Source of the DNA: Sorex araneus
Taxonomy: Eukaryota; Chordata; Mammalia; Eulipotyphla; Soricidae
Direction of reading: 5' to 3'
Assembly (NCBI RefSeq): GCF_027595985.1
Contig: NC_073302.1
Coordinates: 399,945,310 to 400,009,309 of the forward strand
DNA length: 64,000 nt
Shown here piece after piece: positions 1-12,347 of this stretch (the stretch's first letter is position 1; every line of letters begins with the position of its first letter). Under the pieces are notes generated by a model. The model saw nothing but the letters and a program-made list of their open reading frames with translations. It did no database searches and was not told where the DNA came from. A program made the position numbers and the translations under genes.

Positions 1-182
1 TTGTGGCTATATCAAGAATGATCATTTGAAGATAACCAGAAACAAATCAAGTAACTACTTAAAAAGAGATTTTGGGGACACAAAGAATCCCCTTATTTAT
101 ATAAGAAATATCATAGGGTGCTAAAGACAAGGAACTTGGAATCAGAAGACATGAGGTTAAATTTACAGATGCATGCTGAAAA
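1..182. other. AT-rich sequence with no recognised feature
   Basis: Short AT-rich stretch before the first L1 fragment. I see no open frame with recognisable protein similarity and no repeat signature. Confidence 0.4.
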
Positions 183-440
183 TAGATAATGAACCAAAGA
201 GAATGGTCTCCCAGTATCTGTATTGCAAAACATAATGCCCCAATGTAGAGAGAGAGTAAGAAGTAAATTCTCTGCCACTGAGGCAGGGGGTGGGAGTGGG
301 CTGGGGCGGTGGGATGAGTACTGGGGACACTGGTGGTGGGAAATGTACATTGTTGCAGGGCTGGCTCGACCATTGTATGACTGAAACTCAATCATGAGGG
401 CTTTGTAACTATCTCACAGTGATTCAACTAAAAAAAAAAT
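183..440 (+). mobile_element. LINE-1 3' end (3' UTR plus A-tail)
   Basis: The G-rich stretch near 285-335, the phrase cattgtatgactgaaactca and the terminal ctttgtaactatctcacagtg before an A-run match, on the opposite strand, the 3' ends of the L1 copies at 3680 and 35400. Open frames on the minus strand here are antisense to the L1 3' UTR and are not genes. The copy is 5'-truncated to about 260 bp. Confidence 0.75.
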
Positions 441-2077
441 TTAATTTAGCTCTGACACAAGAATCCTAGGAGCTTTGAATTTATATAAACACATCAATAC
501 TATTGACTAATCATTTTCCTTAAAAGGATCTGCATTTTAATTAATGAAATATATTTATTGTAGATGGCAACATGAGAGTAATGATGGCATGGATTTAATT
601 TGCAAGTCAAAGCCTGTTTCTATTTCTAATCTACAGAAATAGTAGGTGCATCAAAGCCTAAATATAAGCTAACAAAGACTGCTTAGTGTCAGAATGACTT
701 GAGCACTTAACTTATTAAGCAAAATTAGAATGTATTCAGTACCGATTGTACTTGAAATTATTACAGGGAAAGATCTTGTTTCTACATATTTTTTCCATGA
801 GATAAAAAATCACTGCCAATAAAGATGCTTCATCACATGCAGATGAGACATTTCTTTAAAGCCATGTCCTTGGGGCATGTCATTTGTAGAAAGAAATATT
901 TCCCCTAATTTACTTTTCTATATGTAACAGATGATTGTTTTTAAAAGTCCTTTTATTTTGTTCCATTTATTAATTGAATTTAATATGCCAAATCTGACTA
1001 ATTTTACATTCTACAAACAAATTAAATGTTTCTCTTTATCAATTTAGAGAACAGAGTTGGTAATTTTAGGATCATCTAAAATTTTCCCCAGAAGGATTCT
1101 TTAGACATTCTAAAATTAAATTCTTCCAGGCCAAGTTACAAAATGATGCTACTAAATACAAAAATGCGATTCGCTAAGTGCCATAATGATATTTCAGGGA
1201 GTTCACAAGTCAAGTCATGCCTGGTTTATTACATACATTAATTTAAGATTAGTAAACCCACATGGGAGGTTCATTCGCTTTTAACATATGTTATTGATTC
1301 AGCTTTAACACCACATTGAACAAGCCAATGAACTGTCAGTTTTTTACAGGATCCTAAATATAAATGATACATATGTCACAAATTACTAAAAATTACTAAT
1401 TTTTTCCCTCATAATTATTTAGTCAGTATTTATTACATATATATACATACTTCTTAAGTGCTTGATAACAGGAATCAATGCAGAACATAGTCAAAGTTAA
1501 CATTATTTTGTTTGATTCCTTTTAGAAATTAGCATGCAAGAAGCACATCTTTATAATGTAATTTGATAAAGATCAATAAGAATGTTTTGCCTAATAGTAC
1601 ACAATGGCAGATGATTGAGGTAGCATATGCTGCAGCCACATTTAGAAATATGCTTAAACATACTTACAGTTTGTAAATATCATTTTACAATCATTGTACT
1701 CTAATTTTATGAATTTAACTTTTTAGATTCTACACCGTGTCTAGAGGGATGGAGAAAATAGGGCAGTTTTAATCATACTGTACAAAGCTTTAATTATGAA
1801 GAATGAATAATGAAGATCTAATGCATTGCAGAGTAAGGATAGTTAAAATGTTGTGCTATTAACTTGAAATGTGATAATTTAGTTCATCTTAAGTGTGGTC
1901 ATCTTAAAAAAGGACAAAAATCTTAAAAATTATGTAAGTGATGATGTTATCTAAGTATTGTTATCAACTCACACGTATATATGCATATGTAAATACATAA
2001 AAATAATATGTTTCATATATAATTTTATCAATTATTTATTATGTTGAAAACAAAAATACTTTTAGAAAATAAAGATT
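441..2077. other. AT-rich unique-looking DNA
   Basis: About 1.6 kb of AT-rich sequence. I see no SINE box, L1 or LTR signature, long open frame or CpG cluster. It could be intergenic or intronic. Confidence 0.4.
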
Positions 2078-2254
2078 GCTTGGGGATGAGAGATAGTACA
2101 CTGGATAAGGCATTTGCCCTGCATGTGCCTAACCAGGTTTTGACCCTGGTATTTTATATCATCCCTCAAGCACTACCAGGAGTAATTACTGAGTGTATAA
2201 CCAGGTATAAGCCATTTGCATCACTGGGTATGAGCCCTGTCCAAAAAAAAAAAC
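2078..2254 (+). mobile_element. Type 1 tRNA-headed SINE, diverged
   Basis: Head (gagatagtacactgg), catttgccctgcatgtg, the 3' motif actgggtatgagccctg and an A-run at 2243-2254 follow the type 1 order. An open frame across it is chance translation of the SINE. Confidence 0.75.
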
Positions 2255-3216
2255 AATAATTGTATAAAAGTATACTTTTAAAATATATTTACCCTTTCCA
2301 AATGAAAATTCTAAGGAACAGGTAAATTAAGACACTTTCTCAAGTATATGTGACTAGAGATCACAGCCCATATGCTGACTCAGATCACAAAACCATCTGC
2401 ACAAGCATTTTTCTATTGAATACTCAGCAATACCTTTGAGAAACCTAATAGTTCTTAAGTCAAATGTGAGCAAAACAGTGGAGGAGTGGTGGAAAACTAA
2501 TTCATAAATTCCCTGTGGTCTTGTAATTAACACTGTGGCTCTTTTTCATTACCTGGACAATTAGAAAATGTGCTGAGTAGACAAAATAGGATATGAAAAG
2601 GAAAGAATGTGCTTGGCTTTTATTGGTTTATTTGCTTTTGTATGTGATGTTTGTTTGTTCTTGTAGATATGGTAGTTGTACTGATCAAATAAAAAGCATG
2701 CGTGGCCATGGGAGATTATAAACATCAATAAAAAAGGTAATTGTAAGTCAGACTTTGGTCATATGTTACTCCTAATCTTTTGGAATAAACAAAATAATTA
2801 TAAGATATTATGTTAGAAATTTTAAAACAATATACTTTTTACTCTATCCAACAGTGTTAGTTAGACTCATCAAAACCAAGTGCAGGTTGATATATTTTCA
2901 TACTAATTTATAGAATTTATAAATTAGATGAAATGCATTGCTTACTAATGTTATTAAGATAAAAGCACTTAAAATACTTCTGTATAATGAGAATAAAGCA
3001 TTAACTTTTTAAAGTACAAGTTAGTATCTATAAAATTAATAAAATAATGGAAAATAAGCAACAGGTATATTTTATGAGTTCTATGAGAAAAATATACATT
3101 GATGTTTATATTGAACTCTAATGTTAGAACAAATGTTATTTTTCTCTATACAAGAGGTATATTTTAAGCTATAAATTACTCTAATGATAGTTGATGTTTT
3201 ACAATCAAGAGTCCTG
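2255..3216. other. AT-rich unique-looking DNA
   Basis: No repeat or gene signature recognised. Confidence 0.35.
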
Positions 3217-3400
3217 AACTAGGGGTCAGGAGAGAGTAAAGAGCTTAGGATGTTGCCCAACCAGACCTGACCCAGTTCACTCTGGTAACACATGATGTTC
3301 TGTGTACCACCAGGGTTAGCCTGGAGTCCTGGAGTTCTGCAGAACTGGTCCTGGTGGTCCTTGGCATCAGAGCACCTTAGTATCATTCATAATCAGACCT
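3217..3400 (+). mobile_element. Very diverged type 1 SINE (tentative)
   Basis: The words ggtcaggagagagtaaagag, cccagttcactctgg and a CAGG-rich 3' portion keep the type 1 order but with heavy substitution. Related words continue to about 3490, so a second fragment may follow. Confidence 0.4.
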
Positions 3401-3679
3401 TAAAAATGATGTACCTGCAGGTTGACCAAGTGACTCCAGGAGTGGGTCCTTGAGTACCCTTAGCACTAACACCCTCAAGTGTCCTGAAACATAAAAATTA
3501 TTTGTGACAGACACCCAAATCCCAAGTAAAACATGAGTTATAAGTTGAAGATGCATGGCACCATTCACAGGGTCTGCTGTCTTTTAAATCTGCTTTTTTT
3601 GGGTCATATAAGAATGATCTTGATGCTCAGAGGCATTGCATCTCCAGTTTCCTTTAACACTATCTTGTTTCAGCAAGAC

Positions 3680-5062
3680 ATATTTATTTATTTATTTATT
3701 TATATTTTATTTACCATGAGATATAGTTACAAGCTTTCATATTTGAATTGCAATCATACAATGATCAAACACCCATCCCTCCACCAGTGCTCATTCCCCA
3801 CCAACAATCTCCCCAGTATGCCACCCTTTCTCACCTTCCCCCTGCCTCCATGGCAGACAGTTTCCCCCATACTCTTTCTCTCTACTTTTGGGCATTATGG
3901 TTTGCAATATAGATACTGAGAAGTTGTCATGTTTGGTCCTTTATCTACTCTCAGCACACATCTCCCATCCCGACTGATCCCTCCAACCATCATTTTCTTA
4001 GTGATGCCTTCTCTATTACAAGCACCTTCTCCCCCTCCCAGGCCCCTCTAACACCCACTCATGAGGCAGGCTTCCAACTATGGGAGCAATCTTCCTGGCC
4101 CTTGTGTCTACTGTCCTTGGTGTCAGTCTCATGTTATGTTATTTTATAACTCTACAAATAAATGCAGTCCTTCTATGTCTGTCCCTCTCTTTCTGACTCA
4201 TTCCACTTAGCATGATACTCTCCATGTCTATCCACATATAAGCACACTTTATGATTTCATCTCTCCTAACAGATGCATAGTATTCATTGTGTAGATGTAC
4301 CAAGTTTTTATAACAAGTCGTCTATTCGGGTTGTTTCCAGATTCTGGCTATTGTGAACAGTGCTGCAATGAATATATAGGTATAGATGTCATTTCTACTG
4401 TGCTATTTTGCACCCTCAGCAAATATTCCCAGAAGTGGTATTCCAGGGTCATATGGAAGCTCAATTTCTAGTTTTTGAAGGACGGTCCATATTGTTTTCC
4501 AGAAAGTCTGGACCAGTCGGCTTTCCCACCAACAGTGAGAGAGTGTCCGTTCACGCCCCCCCCCCCCACTCCCACATCCACACCAGCACTGGTTGCTTTT
4601 GTTCTTTTGAATGTGTGCCAGTATCTTTGGTGTGAGATGATATTTCATTGTTGTTTTGATTTGCATCTCCCTGATAATTAGCTCTGTGGAGCATTTTTTC
4701 ATGTGCCTTTTGGCCATTTGTATTTCCTTTTTGAGGAAGCTTCTGTTCAATTCTTCTCCCCATGTTTTGATGGGGTTGGTTTTTTTTTCTTGTACAATTC
4801 TACTAGTGTCTTGCATTTCCTGGATATTAATTGCTTATTAGATCAGTATTGGGTAGATATTCTTTCCCCTTCTGTGGGCTCTCTCTGAATTGTAGTCACT
4901 GTTTCTTTTGAAGTGCAGAAACTTCTCAGTGTGAGGTAGCTCCTTTGTTTATGTTTGTTTCCACTTGCTTGGGCAGTGGTATTTCATCCTTAAATATGTT
5001 TTTACCTTCAATATCATGGAGGGTTCTGTCTACATTTTCCTCCATGTACCTTATGGATTCAT
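3680..5062 (-). mobile_element. LINE-1, 5'-truncated, antisense
   Basis: About 1.4 kb reading as the reverse complement of an L1 3' end. An (ATTT)n/poly(T) stretch at 3680-3712 represents the A-tail, followed by 3' UTR and ORF2 C-terminal coding sequence up to about 5062. The 3' UTR polypurine tract appears as a C-rich run on this strand. The flanks share only a weak atatttatt, so no TSD is claimed. Confidence 0.85.
4403..4816 (-). pseudogene. L1 ORF2 C-terminal fragment
   Basis: A 137-codon frame on the minus strand encodes the end of the L1 ORF2 protein, downstream of the reverse transcriptase domain. Recognisable family words are [25 protein letters not shown], the Cys-containing C-terminal motif (CWCGCG then HCWWE) and [16 protein letters not shown]. 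Compared with the better copy at 49041-49652, the region between GCG and HCWWE is expanded with glycines. The cause is a pure C-run on the plus strand at 4555-4568, a small slippage expansion. The fragment lacks endonuclease and RT domains and cannot make a working protein. Confidence 0.85.
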
Positions 5063-5095
5063 GGGAAAATATATTTATTGACCTGTTGAGGTTTT

Positions 5096-5245
5096 GAGAG
5101 TAATGGAGAAGTTTAGGAGGCCAGGTCCTTTCCTTGCATGCATCAGACCCTGGTTTGATCCCCTGATAAAAAAGTTAACTCCTGAATCAGGAGTCAGAGT
5201 CAGGAATGACTTCTGAGAACTACTGGGTGTGACCCACCACCCACC
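5096..5245 (+). mobile_element. Type 1 SINE, diverged
   Basis: Starts near gagagtaatggagaag and runs through ccttgcatgcatcagaccc, ggtttgatcccc (decayed B box) and ctgggtgtgacccacc. The A-tail is replaced by a CCACCC simple repeat at 5239-5255. Confidence 0.65.
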
Positions 5246-5627
5246 ACCCCCACCTGCAGGAGGGGTGGAGAGGGATGTGGAAAAGGATTTAGATCATCTT
5301 TTCTTTTGTATGTAAATGACTATGTGTTTCAGTATAAAATGAAAGAAGCATAATCTGTCAGACAACAATTTTTTAAAAGTTAAGCAATTTAAAACCTTTC
5401 CAATGCTTACAACCCGTTTTATTTAATACTTCTGTTCAATGGAAGAAAGTGAAACTCAGTGGAAACAAATAGATCCCCAAATAATAAATTTATCTTTGTA
5501 GATGAAGGATTAAATTAGAAGTTTTGAGCTCTTTTTTTTCTTTTTCAGTGTGACTTTTCTGAATCAATTTCTTCTACTTCACTTGTTAGCTGCTGTCAGA
5601 ATATAAAAAATGTGACCTAAAATAAAT

Positions 5628-5867
5628 CACTGTAACTGTCACTGTCATCCCATTGCCCATCGATTTGCTCGAGTGGGCACCTGTAATGTCTCCATTGTTG
5701 TTACTGTTTTTTGGCATATCAAATAAGTCACGGGTAGCTTGCCAGGTTCTGCCGTGCAGGCGAGTTACTCTTGGTAGCTTGCCGGGCTCTCTGAGAGGGA
5801 TGGAGGAATCCAACACGGGTTGGCGGCATGCAAGGCGAACACCCTATTGCTGTTCTATCGCTCCAGC
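5628..5867 (-). mobile_element. Type 2 SINE (RTE-tailed), full length, with TSD
   Basis: Read on the minus strand: tRNA-like head (5855-5867 side), body with gagcccggcaagctacc-like words, then the RTE-like 3' end (gctcgag at about 5667) and a cagtgacagttacagtg tail. A 12-bp repeat, cctaaaataaat, flanks it at 5616-5627 and 5868-5879; its first bases may belong to the SINE. The tail has no poly(A), as expected for RTE-driven insertion. Confidence 0.85.
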
Positions 5868-5879
5868 CCTAAAATAAAT

Positions 5880-6424
5880 GACTTCATAATATATTGTACA
5901 TATCTGTACCTAATGAATTTAAAATATATTTTACATTCCTGGTGTACCAAACCTGCTTCCCAAGTGTAAAAATATTTATGGAAGACAAATTACCTAATAC
6001 AATGGAGAATAGAATTGTTTTTCTTGTTACTAGGTTTATAAATTAAATACGATTTTTAGAAAACTTTAAAATGCATTTTTAAATAATAAATAATAAAATG
6101 TCTATCCTATGATGGTTGATGCTTAGACTTATTCAGATACAATATGGCTCAAAATTTGTTTATTCAGGGAAACTTTTCTCAAACATAATAATAGAGATTC
6201 TTGAAGTGTTGTTTGTGGGCTGACAACAATCATATCAACAGCACTTTGTTACAAAACACATCCCTCAGATTCCTAGTGGATCCAAAACTTTGGTGGTAGA
6301 GTACTTCATACCGGTTTAACAAACAGTATGAGGAATTCTGATATGCACGTACACAAGAATGCTTGCATGTCTGAAAAAGACTGATCATCAGATGAAGCTT
6401 GAGTCATACTTTGTGAAGAGCCGA
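5880..6424. other. AT-rich unique-looking DNA
   Basis: No recognised feature. Confidence 0.3.
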
Positions 6425-6600
6425 AGGGCTGGGCAGGAACTAGGTAGACTGGGGTGCATGCTTTCCAGGAAGGAGGCCTGGGTTTAATACCAACAGCACA
6501 TGGTCCCCAGGGCACAGCCAGGAAAGACACCACAGAACCAAGCCAAGAGTCACCTCTGAGCTTTACTGGGTATGAACCCAAATTCAAAAGAACAAAAAAG
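6425..6600 (+). mobile_element. Type 1 SINE, diverged
   Basis: agggctgggcaggaactagg, cctgggtttaataccaacag (decayed B box) and tactgggtatgaaccc followed by an A-rich end match type 1. Confidence 0.6.
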
Positions 6601-7069
6601 CATAGATGAGTTGCCCTACGTTTTGCTTGCTTGCTGCTTGTTCCTTAAAGCCCCGTTCTCTCCTGAACACATATCTTTTTATATCACTTTACCTGCTGTT
6701 TCAAGATTTCTCATATGAACTCGCATTCCTAGCCTTCTCCTCCCTCACATCTTTCTAAGTAGATTTCTTTCAGAAAAAAAAGACCTCTTATTTCACGAAA
6801 TAAAAAATAAATAAATAAATAAAACAATGGCCATAAAGGAAATTAGAGAAGACCATGGATTAGAGATCCTCTGCAAAATTCATATGGTAGAAAATAACCA
6901 TTTTAGAGAATTATAAGTAAACATTCTCCTTTCACTACAGGGAGTTCGAACAATAGCAATAATCATATCTTAGATTTATTAACAATAATATTCTCCAATA
7001 AATTTCATTAGACAAAAATGTCTAGTTTTGGAAAGAGTAAAAATGATTTATGTTTTTAATTTCTCTTTA

Positions 7070-7204
7070 TTTTGGAGTGCTGAACATCCGGCAGTTTCAG
7101 GGCTTACTCCTGGCTCCTTGCTCACGGGTCAGTTCTGGTGGTGTTTGGGGACCAAAGGCAGGGCTGGGCAAACTCCTTGAACCCTATTCTACCTCTTCAA
7201 ACCA
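7070..7204 (-). mobile_element. Type 1 SINE, partial
   Basis: Antisense words cagggcttactcctggctcc, tgctcacgggtcag and ggtgtttggggacc are the reverse complement of the type 1 3' half. Confidence 0.65.
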
Positions 7205-9126
7205 ATAAAAGTGATTTAGGAATTTTAATTTTAAAAATCAAATGTTTCTGCACCTGAAAAATTTTGCTTTGAAATAATTATTTTAAGTTTGAAGTGTATT
7301 TTGTGTTTGAATCTTATTCAAAACTCATCCCTCTTCTCTATGCTATAAAATACCATAGAAACAGTATTTTACAAAATAATTCTTTTAAATGCAAAACAAT
7401 ATACTTTTAAACTGCTCAGAGAATAGCAGCAATTCATTCTGTTTTCTGCATGTTTTATATCAAACTTAGTAGAATTAAATAAATAGTGGTGATTTTGACT
7501 TTCAATATTTTGGATTATATAAACAATAAAAACAATCTGCTCAGAATGGGATATATTTTTCGTAACACTTTTATTAAAATTAAATAAAGACGAATCTGCT
7601 TTATGAAAATTAAAAAAATAAAACCCCACACATCTCAAGTTAACCAGAAGATTTAATATACGAGAACATTATGTTAGGAAAGAAAGAGATTGTATTATGT
7701 AAAATATATTATGCATTATAAATTTCAATAGTTTTCTAATAGTTTTCCTATTTATGCTCAGATTAGTAGGCACACCATAGTACTTTCAACAGTTGGAGAG
7801 CATAAAAGATAATAATTAGCTATTACCAGAATGAGATGAACCATATGTTTGAGTTAATTAGTTCTCTTTGTTCCTTAAATGTTTTTTTCTAACTCCTTTA
7901 TTATAGCTTTGTCACATGTCACTCTTCTCCCACTTCTTCATAGACCTTGGCACAGCTGAAGAAATATTTTTATAATATCTAACTTGAGTACCACATTTAA
8001 AAATTCTATAAACAAAGCTAATTATTTACCAGATACGTACAATTCATTTCAGGTGAAATATAAGCATTCAAAAATATAAATGGTGTTGCAATTTAATTGG
8101 GCCACAGAACACTAAGTAACATGTTTACATATACATGAATCAAAAAAAGTTTTAAAAAGTTTTAAATGAAAATACTAGTAAGCCAAACATTTTTTCTTTT
8201 ATTGTTCATTAGAGCCGCCTTATGTAATAAAATTCAGGAGAAAAACTCATACTTGAATTTCTGCTTGAAATATTTGCTTGAAATTTCTGCTTCTCAGAAA
8301 ATATTAGGAGGGAGTTCAAGCTTTCAGATCCCCTATTCCCTCCACTCACGCACTTTGAAAATTTGTTAAAGTGCATTGATATCTATACTGCTTTCTTTAT
8401 CTTCTAAAAGAGACAACAATAGCAATTTGTTCATTATATGGCAATGGTAAATAAAAATACTGTGCCTGAGGTATTCTTGATCTATATCCTGTCATATATT
8501 TACTATCATGTCTGCTACCACTTTACATTTTACATGCAAATTGTTAATTTTTCATTGAGTAGTAGATATTGTTGTGTGGGCAGAGGAGAATGATGCAAAA
8601 CTTCCTAGGCATAGGTGATATGCCTCAAAAAGATACAGAAATTTTGTACTTAGAATTTTATCTTTTAAATATTTAAAATTTTATTTTAATTTAAATAATA
8701 ATTTATCATTCATTAACTGTCTTACATTATAATAATATAACATATCCAATGAGTATGCTCACAAGTGCAGTACTTAAAATTAGCATTGATTACAAAAAAG
8801 TAGGTGTTTGTTTATTACTGAAATAATTGGCATAAAAATGGTGAATGGAATTAGAATGATTAAATTCCCAGAGTTTAAAATTTACTTCATGGATACTTTT
8901 AAAAATAAAGAATATAATGTTATAAATATATAGCCTAGATACAGAGTTGGCATCTATTTTCTTTTACGTATTGAATTGGTGTTCTCATTTTCTGTTTCCA
9001 AATCAATTCTGTAATATGAAAACCAATTAAAAATTTTAATGTAATTTGATAAATCAGTTAAAAGTATTGAAGTCATTGATATATAAAATGCTTAAAGTAT
9101 ATATCATATGTGTAGTACTACCATGG
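7205..9126. other. AT-rich unique-looking DNA
   Basis: About 1.9 kb with no clear repeat or gene. A short imperfect tandem (ttgcttgaaatttctgcttc-like words) lies at about 8254-8296. Scattered frames under 90 codons show no family signature. Confidence 0.35.
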
Positions 9127-9203
9127 GTAATTCCTGAGTGCAGAGCCAGGAGAGACTCCTGTGCATCACAGGGTGTGACCCAAAAAGAAAAAAAAAAAAA
9201 AGA
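9127..9203 (+). mobile_element. Type 1 SINE, 3' third only
   Basis: ggtaattcctgagtgcagag, ccaggagagactcctgtgca and tgtgacccaaaaag plus an A-run form a 5'-truncated type 1 copy. Confidence 0.8.
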
Positions 9204-9563
9204 ACTGCAATAGCCTGTTTGTGGTTAAAGCAAACATGCAAGATGAACCTGAGGCATGATAGAATACAAATAATTTATTTTTGTTATGGCTTGTTCCTGC
9301 CAACCTTTATTTTCCTTATATGTGCGGTTCAAGTGTGTAGGGGGGAGACTGAGGTCTGTGACGCCAACTACATGCTCCTGCCTTGCACCACCAAAAGGTT
9401 TTTTTTTTAAATTAATGAAAATATGTAATATTCATAGTTACATATTTACTGGTGTGGATGGTTGACATTGTTTCCTTATTTTCATCACTTTATTAAAAAT
9501 TTAAGAAAAAATGTTTTTAAAATATTTCTAAAACCAGATGACAAAAGGCATTAATTTACTTTA

Positions 9564-9773
9564 TTTGTTGTTTTTTTTTTTTTTTTTGGTTTGGCTTTTT
9601 AGCTTTTTCAGTCATACCCAGCAATGCTCTGGGTTACTCCTGGCTCTGCACTAGGGAATTACTCCTGGCAGTGCATGGGTGCATGGGGGACCATATAGGA
9701 TGCTGGGGATTTTACCTGGGTCACCAGAGTTCAAGGCAAACACCCTACCCTCTGTACTATTGCCTCGGCCCCC
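9564..9773 (-). mobile_element. Type 1 SINE, full length, with 21-bp TSD
   Basis: A poly(T) run (about 9571-9588) then the full antisense type 1 sequence to the head at about 9770. Flanking repeats at 9543-9563 and 9774-9794 (aaaagg, then c or g, then attaatttacttta) differ at one base in 21. A long TSD plus A-tail is the hallmark of L1-mediated insertion. Confidence 0.9.
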
Positions 9774-10029
9774 AAAAGGGATTAATTTACTTTAAAACTA
9801 CATTTTATACTTACAAATATATGTTAAAATACCAATTTTTTTCTCTGGGTGCAAAGATGGTTATTCTTTTAAAATTAAATAATAAAAAGAAAAATAAATT
9901 CCTTTTCCTTCCCTCATGTCAACTTTTGTGATCCAGTAAATTTTCTATTCCATAAGTCTATCTCAGCATAAAAACCTCTAAGTATTAAAATCATTTGTAC
10001 TTGTAGAGTGAAACAACCCCTGTGGACTT

Positions 10030-10192
10030 CTTTTTTGGGAGGCTGGGGACAGGAGCTATGATCAGGGGTTACTCCTGGCTCTCCACTCAAGAATCACTCC
10101 TTGTGGTGCTCAAGGGACATATGGGACGCCAGGGGTCAAACCATGTGCAAGGCAGGCACCCTGCCCATATACTAGCACTCAGTTCCCTCCCC
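10030..10192 (-). mobile_element. Type 1 SINE
   Basis: Antisense copy with aggggttactcctggctctc, aagaatcactccttgtggtg and ccatgtgcaaggcaggcacc. Confidence 0.8.
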
Positions 10193-10417
10193 TCTGGTAT
10201 TTTAAAACATTATTTTTTTAATTTAGAGAAAAAAGGAGGTGTGGATTCAACAATAAGAAATTGAGAGAAGAAAAATAGGAAGCATGGCATGAACTTCACA
10301 GGGAATTTTCCTTCCCTCTTTTCTAGAAATTAGTTGTAAATACAAGCGTTGGTTTGTGATGATCTATTTTCCTGGTATACCTGACTTTATTTTGTTTTGG
10401 GGGGCTATACCCAGACA

Positions 10418-10552
10418 GTCAGCAGAACCTGGCAAGCTCCGGGTGGTGTATTCCATATGCCAAACACAGTAACAAGTCTCACAATGGAGATGTTACTTGT
10501 GCCTGCTCGAGCAAATTGATGAATGGGATGACAGTGCTACAGTGCTACAGTA
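10418..10552 (+). mobile_element. Type 2 SINE, 5'-truncated
   Basis: Lacks the tRNA head and begins in the body (cagaacctggcaagctccgg). It keeps the RTE-like tail (tgcctgctcgagcaaattga) and ends in tandem acagtgct. Confidence 0.85.
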
Positions 10553-10752
10553 GGATATTTTAGAAAGTCAGATAAAATATTAAATGACTAAAAATTTAAT
10601 TCACTTTGGTTATTGCTTATTCTTTTCTGGACATTTTTGATGATGGAGAAAGACTATTTACAAAAAATGAAAGCTCTTAATCTCCAAAGATTTAAAGTAG
10701 TGAGTAGAATAATATGCACGTATGAGCAACTTGAATACCATGTAACCTCTTG

Positions 10753-10868
10753 TGGGCCCGGAGTGATAGTACAGTGGGTAGGGCATTTTTGCCAGGAGTA
10801 ATTCCTGAGTGCAGATCCGGGAGTAACCCCTGAGCATCGCTGGGTGTGACCCAAAAAGACAAAAACAA
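10753..10868 (+). mobile_element. Type 1 SINE with internal deletion
   Basis: The head ggagtgatagtacagtgggt is intact, but ggcattttt joins directly to gccaggagtaattcctgag. The B box and central segment are missing while the 3' end and A-rich tail are kept. It cannot be transcribed through a normal A/B-box promoter. Confidence 0.85.
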
Positions 10869-11407
10869 AGAATGCACAAAACCCCAAAGAAGTCTAACCT
10901 AATGAATATATAATAGTCTTGTTCACAAAATGTTAAGCACAAACCAGTCTGAAGGATATTTAGAAGGATTTTTAAAATAAAAGGTATCTTATCTTTGACC
11001 CATCTTTAAAGGATTAGAAAAATTAAGAATCAGTGGACAAAAATTGATTATATAAGGAAAACGTAAGCAAAGATCACTTATTTAGAAAGCAAAAAGAATC
11101 TATAGCTAGCAGATATTGTTTTATTGAATGAATTGAAGAGTGCTTGAAGAAAAATAACAGGTTATAAACTTATGGAAGACTATAACGCTCAAATTGTTTC
11201 AAAGGTTAATTTTAATATAAATTTTGTCAGTAAGGGATTGGTTTAAGTTATATGCATAATTTTATATTAAAAACAAAATTGTAAATATTAGTATACTGGG
11301 TACTTAAATGCACTCTCAAGCACATTAATGCAAATTTATGAGTTGTAGATGTCTTTTTTCACTTTTCTTGAGCTATTTGTAATATTCTAAAATAATTAAA
11401 AAAATAT
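10869..11407. other. AT-rich unique-looking DNA
   Basis: No recognised feature. Confidence 0.3.
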
Positions 11408-11514
11408 GTGCTCGCTTCAGCAGCACATATACTAAAATTGGAACAATACAGAGAAGATTAGCATGGCCCCTGTGCAAGGATGACACGCAAATTCGTCAAG
11501 TGTTCCATATTATT
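11408..11514 (+). pseudogene. U6 snRNA retropseudogene
   Basis: The 107-base segment begins gtgctcgcttcagcagcaca and follows mammalian U6 spliceosomal RNA to the end. It keeps the central agattagcatggcccc and the atgacacgcaaattcgt block. I count about five changes from canonical U6, three of them in former CpG or CG positions (cggcag to cagcag, aacgat to aacaat, tgcgca to tgtgca), plus gtgaagcg to gtcaagtg. The final T-run needed for Pol III termination reads tatttaag. An A-rich run follows (about 11518-11529), which suggests a U6 RNA inserted by L1 rather than a functional gene. I saw no upstream proximal sequence element or TATA box at U6 spacing. Confidence 0.85.
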
Positions 11515-11529
11515 TAAGAAAAAAAAAGG

Positions 11530-12192
11530 TTTTACAATTGACCTCTGTTTTGACCTCTGTTTTATGCTTTCATCACATATTTTAGGAAAATTGATAAAAA
11601 AATGTAATGAGTAAAAATCACTTCAAACTAGATAACATCATCTACTCATTAATATTTTAATTATTCCTATTTCTTTATAATAATTATAAGATGTACTATA
11701 CTTCTACGAAAATAATCAAGCTAGCAATAGGCAAGAAATGAAGGTACTTCAGTTATTTTTTCTCCTAACAATTTCAGACAGAGATAAGGTTTGTGTGCAC
11801 TTCTGATAAGTATTAAAGTAAAGAAATTTCCCCTGACACTTCAGCTAAAAGAGCTATTCAGTTAGGGTGGCATGCTTCCTATTTCAGAATATTCTATTTT
11901 AGTAGCATTGGTATTTATTTTAAGCATGGAGTGAATGCAAATAACTATCAATATTCTGACCTAACAACTTTTTTAATAACAGGCACATTAAATTTTGAGG
12001 AAAATGCTGCACATTTATTTTATAGAATGTGATAAAAATTATATATTGTTTGCAACTTTATTTTCAAAGCCAAGGTATTTGTAATTAACAGCACTTTCAG
12101 TATTTACTTTTACTATATATCATATACAATGTTTCTGCTGTATGTTCAATGTAAACTAAATTGTAAAAAGAGTCTACTTTAAATTTTTGCTG
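11530..12192. other. AT-rich unique-looking DNA
   Basis: Contains a small tandem (tgacctctgttt twice, about 11540-11565). Otherwise nothing recognised. Confidence 0.3.
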
Positions 12193-12347
12193 ATGGGGAC
12201 TTGGAGTGACAGTATAGAGGTAGGGTATTTGCCTTGCACAGGGCCAACCTCAGTTCATTCCCCAGTAATTCATATGGTTACCTGAGCTTTTCAGGAGTGA
12301 TTCCTGAGATAGAGCCAGGAGTAAACCAAAATCCAATAAGCAAATAA
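12193..12347 (+). mobile_element. Type 1 SINE
   Basis: ggagtgacagtatagaggta, ttgccttgcacagggccaac and gattcctgagatagagccag in type 1 order, ending in an A-rich tail. Confidence 0.75.

Noticed and set aside
59-395. Two overlapping minus-strand frames near the window start
   Set aside because: Antisense translation of an L1 3' UTR.
11408-11514. A functional U6 gene
   Set aside because: No T-run terminator, no visible promoter at U6 spacing, and an A-rich tail instead.
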